A stretch of DNA of 58,123 nt. Origin: Zetaproteobacteria bacterium CG_4_9_14_3_um_filter_54_145 (GTDB lineage: Bacteria; Pseudomonadota; Zetaproteobacteria; Mariprofundales; Mariprofundaceae). Shown here piece after piece: positions 52,695-58,123 of this stretch. Made by a program: the position numbers and the translations under genes. The notes under the pieces were generated by a model that was given only the letters and a program-made list of their open reading frames with translations, ran no database searches and was not told the DNA's origin. Location: positions 7,704 to 65,826 of the forward strand of contig PFXI01000067.1 of the NCBI GenBank assembly GCA_002791575.1, in the 5' to 3' direction. The first letter of the stretch is position 1; the number at the start of each line of letters is the position of its first letter.

Positions 52695-54685
52695 CACTCC
52701 TTGCGCTTGACTATCTTCATGATCAACTGATCCAGTTCATCCGGGTTGAACGGCTTGCTGATCAGAATGCTGTTACCCATTTTCTTTGTATTGCCGATGA
52801 CCAGTGACTGATCGTAACCGGTGGCATAGATCAGCGGAATATCGGGCCGTAGCAGCCGCATCTTCTGAGATGATTCCAGCCCGTTCATTTTCGGCATCAC
52901 CATATCGGTGATGACAATATCCCAGCTATCAGGATGTTGCGCGAACGTTTCATATGCTTCGATCCCGTCATGCGCCAGGCTGACCCTGTGTCCCATGGCT
53001 TCGAGCAGCTCCATGGTCGGCTCCAATACCCGCTTGTCATCATCTACCAGCAGGATGGTCATGCCTTCATGCTCCTCGGATGCAGAACCACTGGCTATGG
53101 GTCTGTTTTTTGTCTTGATGATGGGCAGGAAGAGGTGAATGCCTGTGCCACTGCTGGCCGAGCTCTCCACATCTATGATGCCCTGATGATGGCGGATGCA
53201 GCCCATCACCATGGCCAGGCCCAGGCCACTACCCAGCTGTTTGGTTGAAAAGAATGGGTCGAAGATGCGGTCCATGATCGACTGAGCGATGCCAGAGCCA
53301 TTATCCAGAATGCAGACATGGGCAAAGTTACCATGCCTGAGTACGGGGTGTTTTTTAATATGCCGAGCATCCAGATCGGGCCTGAGCGGGAACAGGCCGA
53401 TTTCGATGCGGCCGTCGGATCGGTCATGTAGCGCTTCCACACTATTCTGGACGATATTCAACAGTGCCTGCTGCAGTTGATTGGGATCGCCGCGGAATGC
53501 GAACTGACCGGGCTCGAAATCACTGGTCAGCTGAATGCTCTCGGGCACGTTGTGGCCGGCCAGTTTGGCGAACTCCTTGATAAAGGAGCCGAGAGGAAAC
53601 TCATTGCTGACCATTTCGCCCTGACGGGCAAAGGTAAGCAGCTGCTTGACGATTTCAGCAGCCTCCTGGGTGATGCCCTGAATCTTTTCCATGCGCGCGG
53701 CTGTTTTTGGCATACCCCTGACCTCACGCGCAGCCAGGTAGGCCTGGCCGACAAGGCCAGCCAGCAGGTTATTAAAATCGTGGGCAATGCCGCCAACCAG
53801 CGTAATCAGGGCCTCCTGTTTCTGGGCGTGGCGAAACTTCTCTTCAATGGTGACCTGCAGGGAGATGTCTTCCTGAATGATGATATGGTGTGTCAGGGTT
53901 TGTGTGTCATCGAAAATCGGCGCGATGCTGTTAGATACGGTGAAGCTGCTGCCATCCTTGCGCATCATCTGCTGTCTGCCCTGCCATGTTGCGCCGCTAG
54001 CCAGCAGTGGCTGTAACTCGTCAGTGAAGCTGGTCTCCGGCGTGCTGAACAGCGTATCGTAAATGGCTATGGTGTTAACCTCATCATCACCCCAGCCGGT
54101 CTGCTTGAGAAAGGCTCGATTGGCATATTGAATATGCCCTGCCGTATCGGTAATGATGATGGCTTCGCCAGCCTGCTCGACAGCTGCTGCCAGCTGGCTC
54201 TTTTCACGTTCCAGCTCCTGACTATGACGCAGCTCTTCTTCCAGCTCTCTGGTGACAAAGCGGTACTTTTCGATCAGGCGGTGCTGTTCGCTCAAATCCT
54301 GAATGCTGAACAGTGCAATTTGCTGCAGAGAAAGCCAGGAAATGGTGACCAGCTGCGTGCGCAATGATCCGTCCGGTAGCGGGCACGGGATGACGTGATG
54401 ATGTTGTTGTGGCGAAAAAATGACGGAATCACCGCCAGACAGTACTTGTTCGATCGGTTTACGATAGTCCGCCATATCCAGATCAGGGAAACATGCGAAC
54501 AGGTTCGCTCCGATCATCGTTTCGCGCTTGCTGCCGCTCCACTGTTCCAGCATGTGATTCCACAGCACGATTTCGCCTTTGCGATTGATGGCGAGAATGC
54601 CGGTCGGAATTTGATCGAGCAGCGGGAACTGGTCGGCAATACTGATGTGCTTGCTTGCCTGTTGCATATCATCCGATGGCATCAT
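52694..54685 (-). CDS. hybrid sensor histidine kinase (PAS-PAS-HisKA-HATPase-REC)
   Basis: 663 residues without membrane helices, so cytosolic. The first PAS is at about 20-135 ([21 protein letters not shown]), a coiled coil at about 140-170, the second PAS at about 170-290 ([22 protein letters not shown]), and HisKA with phospho-acceptor His302 in [13 protein letters not shown]. The HATPase domain has [10 protein letters not shown] (N box), LDNGSGI (G1) and GSGLGLAMV (G2), and the C-terminal receiver has Asp594 in [13 protein letters not shown]. No separate response regulator gene is adjacent, so output must pass on through other proteins. The start could also be one codon later. Confidence 0.93.
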   Translation of the reverse strand: MMPSDDMQQASKHISIADQFPLLDQIPTGILAINRKGEIVLWNHMLEQWSGSKRETMIGANLFACFPDLDMADYRKPIEQVLSGGDSVIFSPQQHHHVIPCPLPDGSLRTQLVTISWLSLQQIALFSIQDLSEQHRLIEKYRFVTRELEEELRHSQELEREKSQLAAAVEQAGEAIIITDTAGHIQYANRAFLKQTGWGDDEVNTIAIYDTLFSTPETSFTDELQPLLASGATWQGRQQMMRKDGSSFTVSNSIAPIFDDTQTLTHHIIIQEDISLQVTIEEKFRHAQKQEALITLVGGIAHDFNNLLAGLVGQAYLAAREVRGMPKTAARMEKIQGITQEAAEIVKQLLTFARQGEMVSNEFPLGSFIKEFAKLAGHNVPESIQLTSDFEPGQFAFRGDPNQLQQALLNIVQNSVEALHDRSDGRIEIGLFPLRPDLDARHIKKHPVLRHGNFAHVCILDNGSGIAQSIMDRIFDPFFSTKQLGSGLGLAMVMGCIRHHQGIIDVESSASSGTGIHLFLPIIKTKNRPIASGSASEEHEGMTILLVDDDKRVLEPTMELLEAMGHRVSLAHDGIEAYETFAQHPDSWDIVITDMVMPKMNGLESSQKMRLLRPDIPLIYATGYDQSLVIGNTKKMGNSILISKPFNPDELDQLIMKIVKRKE

Positions 54686-54826
54686 GAGGCCTGATCTGGA
54701 ACGGTAACGCCGACGCCGACCAGAGGAAAGCGGGTGATTGATCTGTCAGTCGTTGGCACAATCGCCTCCTGTGTGGTGTGGGACTCAAGATGCGAGAGCA
54801 AGAAGCGGGCCGTTGCTGACGTTCGG

Positions 54827-56290
54827 CTACTGCACATCTTTGATCAGTTGCCCGACGGCGGGCTGTGCTTTTACATCCATACCGTTGAGTGCTGCCAGTT
54901 TCTCTGCAGTAAAGCGGCCCAGGATGAGGTGATTACGGCTGGACAGTCGTTGCCAGCTATCACCGGCCTGCCATTTGTACAGCTTGATGCGTGGTACACC
55001 CCCATCATGTTGTTTGCTGTAGGGGCCAAAGCTGCGGGCAATCGTGGCAAACTGATCCCTGTACTGCTTGAAGAGATCACGTTCACACCACATACTTAAT
55101 AAAAATGCCTGCCTGCCTTTGAGAAACACATGCGACTCAATCATGGCCTGACTGACGTGTGGTGCAGACATGCGAATCAGTGCCTGCGCATGTGCCATGC
55201 CAGCCTGGGTGTCATTGTTAATGATACCGAACATCTTTCTGTCCGGGAATGTATCGCGCAGGATCTCTTCCGGCGTTTGTCGCTTGCTCAGCTCTTTAAG
55301 TTGCATCATGAAAAATACTTTTTGTTTGCGCAGGCGCGCCTGCAGTGAACTCGGGGTGTTGGTGATTACCCACTCATCGGGAAAGGTTAGCTGAATACCC
55401 AGATCCGGGTGTATAAAGCGCCGGCCAATCACCGCACCCTGTTCCGGGCTATCGCCATAAGGGTAGCCATCGACGGCTTTCAGCATCGCCTCCCGGTTAA
55501 CCAGCCCGTGCCTGCCTTGAGTATGGCTGTTCTGCGCGATCACATCCTGAATGCGTTTCTCTGTCTCCGGATGGCTGGCAAAGGCGCCGTGATACTCCTC
55601 CACCTTGTCTCCGGCATCGGTCTTTTCCTTGTTTTTGATGTCACTCAACCGCTTCAGTGTTTTGAGAATGCCGGTAACCGCCTGCGGGTCGTAGCCTGCC
55701 CGGCTCAGGTACCTGATAGCCAGCTCATCAGACTGGGATTCCGCCTCACGCCCGTAACCCTTGATCACGGCCATGGCAACCAGATCTGTTAACAGGTTGC
55801 TGCCGTAGGGGATGGGCAGGAAAATCGAGGCGACAGCCATTCCCTGTTGATAGGCCTGGGCCTTGCTGTACTGTTTGACTGAATGGCGCGCAGTGACATG
55901 GCCGATTTCGTGTCCCAGTACTGCGGCCAGTTCGGCCTCATTGTTCATGTGGTTGAGCAGGCCGCGGTGCATGTAGATATAGCCACCCGGCAGGGCAAAG
56001 GCATTGATGGTGGCATCATCCACCACATGGAAGCGGTAGAACAGTTCGGGCCGGTCGGATACAGCGGCCAGCTTCTGGCCGATACGGTCGATATAAACCA
56101 CCAGCGGATCCTTTTCATCGAGCAGGGGTAGTTGCTTGGCTATCTCTGCTGCTGCCTGTTGCCCGAGCGCTAATTCCTGTTTTTCGCTCATCATGACGAA
56201 ATCGGATGAGTTAGTGGCAGGGTTGGTTGCGCACCCGGTGATTGTCAGCACAGCCAGTATCAGCGAGAGGTTATATATCTGTTTGATCAT
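54827..56290 (-). CDS. M48-family lipoprotein metalloprotease (BepA/YfgC-like)
   Basis: 487 residues. Lipoprotein signal with Cys20 in ITGC. The zinc site is HEIGH (residues 127-131) with the third ligand in GREAESQSDELAIRYL. After the M48 domain (about 30-265) comes a beta-rich region (about 280-420) and a C-terminal LysM-like or TPR-free domain (about 430-487, with KLYKWQAGDSWQRLSSR). BepA-type enzymes clear misfolded outer-membrane proteins. The C-terminus differs from E. coli BepA, which has TPRs, so the family is firm but the orthology is not. Upstream, 56291-56486 shows no gene. Confidence 0.9.
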   Translation of the reverse strand: MIKQIYNLSLILAVLTITGCATNPATNSSDFVMMSEKQELALGQQAAAEIAKQLPLLDEKDPLVVYIDRIGQKLAAVSDRPELFYRFHVVDDATINAFALPGGYIYMHRGLLNHMNNEAELAAVLGHEIGHVTARHSVKQYSKAQAYQQGMAVASIFLPIPYGSNLLTDLVAMAVIKGYGREAESQSDELAIRYLSRAGYDPQAVTGILKTLKRLSDIKNKEKTDAGDKVEEYHGAFASHPETEKRIQDVIAQNSHTQGRHGLVNREAMLKAVDGYPYGDSPEQGAVIGRRFIHPDLGIQLTFPDEWVITNTPSSLQARLRKQKVFFMMQLKELSKRQTPEEILRDTFPDRKMFGIINNDTQAGMAHAQALIRMSAPHVSQAMIESHVFLKGRQAFLLSMWCERDLFKQYRDQFATIARSFGPYSKQHDGGVPRIKLYKWQAGDSWQRLSSRNHLILGRFTAEKLAALNGMDVKAQPAVGQLIKDVQ

Positions 56291-56486
56291 TGCGTTATCT
56301 CCAGTCCTGATTGTTTTACGTCAAAGGGTGGGTGCAAGGACAGAGCATAATTACCTGAACATGAAAATCGTATGAGTGACTTTCTGGCCAGTTGAGCGGT
56401 CATGCCTGATGCCCTGCGACCTTCAACTTCGTCGCTGTACTGTCAGACTATGAGTGTTTAATAGCGACAGTGGCCCAGTCATTTTT

Positions 56487-57440
56487 TTACGCAGCGGTGG
56501 CAAGTGTGCCGACAAGCTCGCTATAACTACCCATGGCATGTCTGCGCAGGTAATCACGCATCTGATCAAGCAGCTTGGGGCAGATCAACGGGTCGTAAAA
56601 CAGGCCTGTACCCAGACCTATAGCGTCGGCGCCTACGATGGCGAATTCAATGGCATCGCTGGCCGATGTGATGCCACCCTGACCAAGGATAGGTATGCCG
56701 TGCTTTGCCGCCACTGCCCTTGTCTGGTGAATTTTCCATAATGCGACAGGTTTAATGGCAGGGCCGGAGAGGCCGCCGGATATATTGGCGATGACCGGTG
56801 TGCGCTGCTCGATATCCACGGCCATGCCGACCAGTGTATTGATGACGGATAATCCGTCTGTTCCGGCTTCGATGACCATGCGGGCCGTTTCGGCAATATT
56901 TGCAGTGTTAGGGGAGAGCTTGGTGATCAGCGGTTTATTTGTCATAGGACGCATGGCTTCCACCACACGGGCTGCCATGATCGGGTTGTTGCCAAAGTGG
57001 ACGCCGCCCTCCTTGACGTTGGGGCAGGAGATATTGATCTCTATGGCCGTAACCGGAGAGTCGTCGAAGATGCGTGCCACTTCGGCATACTCTTCCGGGC
57101 TGGTGCCGTTGGCATTGGCCCAGAATTGTGTTTCACCATGGGGCAGTTGCGGCAGAATATGATCGACTACGTAGCGGGCTCCGGGATTTTGCAGGCCTAT
57201 GGCATTAAGCATGCCTGACGGGGTTTCATACACGCGATGCGGGGCATTGCCCATGCGCGGTTCAAGTGTTGTTCCCTTGAGGATGACAGCACCGATGTCA
57301 CGATTGTTCCAGCCCTCGACGCGGGTGTACTCTTCACCGAAACCGACGCAGCCGGAGAGCAGAACCAGTGGTGTTTGCAACTGCAAGCCGGCAAAGATAG
57401 TGGAGAGGTCTGGGGTGAGTGCATCTGATGAATAGGCCAT
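56487..57440 (-). CDS. pyrD: dihydroorotate dehydrogenase, class 1B
   Basis: 317 residues. Class 1B is indicated by Cys139 in INISCPNVKEGGVHFG as active-site base (class 2 enzymes use Ser). Other segments are LSGCVGFGEEY, the FMN-binding Lys in GAVILKGTTLEPR, MLNAIGLQNPG, LSPNTANIAE, VINTLVG, GQGGITSASDAIEF and GADAIGLGTGLFYDP. Class 1B enzymes pair with the iron-sulfur flavoprotein PyrK to pass electrons to NAD; no pyrK is adjacent or in the window. No SD is evident at the start. It is divergent from the second cytochrome gene. Confidence 0.95.
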   Translation of the reverse strand: MAYSSDALTPDLSTIFAGLQLQTPLVLLSGCVGFGEEYTRVEGWNNRDIGAVILKGTTLEPRMGNAPHRVYETPSGMLNAIGLQNPGARYVVDHILPQLPHGETQFWANANGTSPEEYAEVARIFDDSPVTAIEINISCPNVKEGGVHFGNNPIMAARVVEAMRPMTNKPLITKLSPNTANIAETARMVIEAGTDGLSVINTLVGMAVDIEQRTPVIANISGGLSGPAIKPVALWKIHQTRAVAAKHGIPILGQGGITSASDAIEFAIVGADAIGLGTGLFYDPLICPKLLDQMRDYLRRHAMGSYSELVGTLATAA

Positions 57441-57625
57441 GGGCGTAGCATAGCGTTGCAGCGTTACGAGTCACGAATTACACGTGTGGTGTATGGTGGC
57501 GGGGGATGCTTACCCCGGAGGGGGGATTCTTTCCGGCTGCCTGTTTTGTTTATTAATTATAGCTTTGCTCTTGTGAGTTGGCGTCAGTAACAGGTCGTCA
57601 CCATATCTTGAGAGGAGGATTGAAT

Positions 57626-58006
57626 ATGAAGAAAGTATTATTAGTTGCGGCTTCCGCGGCATTTGTAATGGGTACTACGTTTCTGGCGCCGGTAGCAGCT
57701 CAGGCTGCAGCCTGGGGTAAGTGCAAGGCGTGCCATAATTTTAGTGAAAAGAAAAAGGTCGGCCCGGGTCTGGCCGGTGTTGTTGGTCGTAAGGCTGGCG
57801 TCATGAAAGACATAAAGTACTCCAGCGCGCTGGCTAGTGGCGGCTGGGTTTGGGATGAGGCTCACCTGCGTGAGTGGATGTGTAACTCCAAGGATGCCGT
57901 GAAGAAGTTCACCGGTGATGATCATGCCAAGACCAAGATGCCACCACAGAAGATCTGTGATGCAGCCAAGCAGGATGAAGTGCTGGCCAAGCTTAAAGAG
58001 AGCTGA
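57626..58006 (+). CDS. periplasmic monohaem cytochrome c, copy 2
   Basis: 126 residues from an ATG with GAGGAGG 7 bases upstream. Signal peptide to about residue 28 (AAQAAA), haem motif CKACH (Cys33, Cys36, His37), VGPGLAGVVGR, and the distal Met in KTKMPPQ. The last third is almost identical to copy 1 at 29255-29626, including a 47-base exact DNA match, whereas the middle of the protein is divergent (NFSEKKK for TFTAANK, MKDIKYSSALAS for HEGFKYSTSLGG). The same extra Cys pair (WMCNSK and KICDAA) is kept. The upstream 184 bp do not repeat the SD-pairing element of copy 1. Confidence 0.93.
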   Translation: MKKVLLVAASAAFVMGTTFLAPVAAQAAAWGKCKACHNFSEKKKVGPGLAGVVGRKAGVMKDIKYSSALASGGWVWDEAHLREWMCNSKDAVKKFTGDDHAKTKMPPQKICDAAKQDEVLAKLKES

Positions 58007-58123
58007 TTCAGCTTTAGCAGTTTCGACTGTTGTTCTAGCCTGAATAATTCATAAACCTTTCAGGCGACCGATTAATATTGTTCACAAAATGGTTTAGTCT
58101 TATGCAATCGCCGTTATTTCGGC

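Noticed and set aside
58102-58123. ATG near the right edge (start of MQSPLFR)
   Set aside because: Only seven codons are visible and no SD precedes it; it cannot be called a gene.
1-58123. CRISPR arrays, insertion sequences, prophage, rRNA
   Set aside because: No regularly spaced repeats, transposase or integrase motifs, terminal inverted repeats around genes, or rRNA-like stretches were seen.

Overview
This 58 kb window is a dense, moderately GC-rich chromosomal segment of a Gram-negative proteobacterium. The evidence for that is an OmpA-type porin, outer-membrane phospholipase A, type IV pilus secretin PilQ, MotAB stators, lipoproteins with lipoboxes, and strong AAGGAGG-type ribosome binding sites. 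Nearly every gene is housekeeping or envelope related. I see no prophage, transposase, CRISPR array, rRNA or tRNA. Two almost twin periplasmic monohaem cytochromes, the AmmeMemoRadiSam trio and the overall gene mix would fit an iron- or sulfur-oxidising marine lineage such as the Zetaproteobacteria. That placement is my inference and nothing in the window proves it.

Layout. 1-4681: envelope block with a partial DUF2721 gene, two duplicated pairs (small His-rich lipoprotein plus SYLF/YSC84 protein) on either side of an OmpA-like gene, and phospholipase A. 4964-14233: aconitase, polyphosphate:AMP phosphotransferase, a Kef-type antiporter, a slipin/NfeD pair followed by a truncated LOG-family remnant that other annotation would easily miss, and a WrbA-like flavodoxin. 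14294-18149: DUF992 protein, MotB/MotA stator and a membrane protein with a degenerate class III cyclase domain. 18158-23345: histidine phosphatase, folE, an unrecognised membrane protein, rluE, a 65-aa ORF behind an RBS hairpin, a Bax-like lipoprotein and homoserine kinase.

23478-32237: murA and the histidine genes hisG-D-C-B-H, then hisA-F. A monohaem cytochrome gene and an oppositely oriented secreted-protein gene sit between hisH and hisA. 32286-38438: DedA protein, the MEMO/AMMECR1/radical SAM trio, and a membrane-anchored spermidine-synthase-like protein with TPRs. 38652-43355: pilM-N-O-Q with no pilP between pilO and pilQ. 43480-49337: rpsT, a very large FAD/Fe-S oxidoreductase fusion, an SLT lipoprotein and DUF4197. 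49387-52636: ung, and divergently from it a RibD-C protein, a PAS-only membrane protein, an ArsC/Spx-like protein and an alpha/beta hydrolase. 52694-58006: hybrid histidine kinase, M48 lipoprotein protease, class 1B PyrD and the second cytochrome.

The strongest items for a second look are the LOG fragment, the duplicated lipoprotein/SYLF modules with near-identical mature SYLF regions, the cytochrome twins with a long exactly shared DNA stretch, two start sites whose Shine-Dalgarno lies in an inverted repeat, the degenerate cyclase, and the missing pilP. I did not find a defence island or a clearly new multi-gene system.
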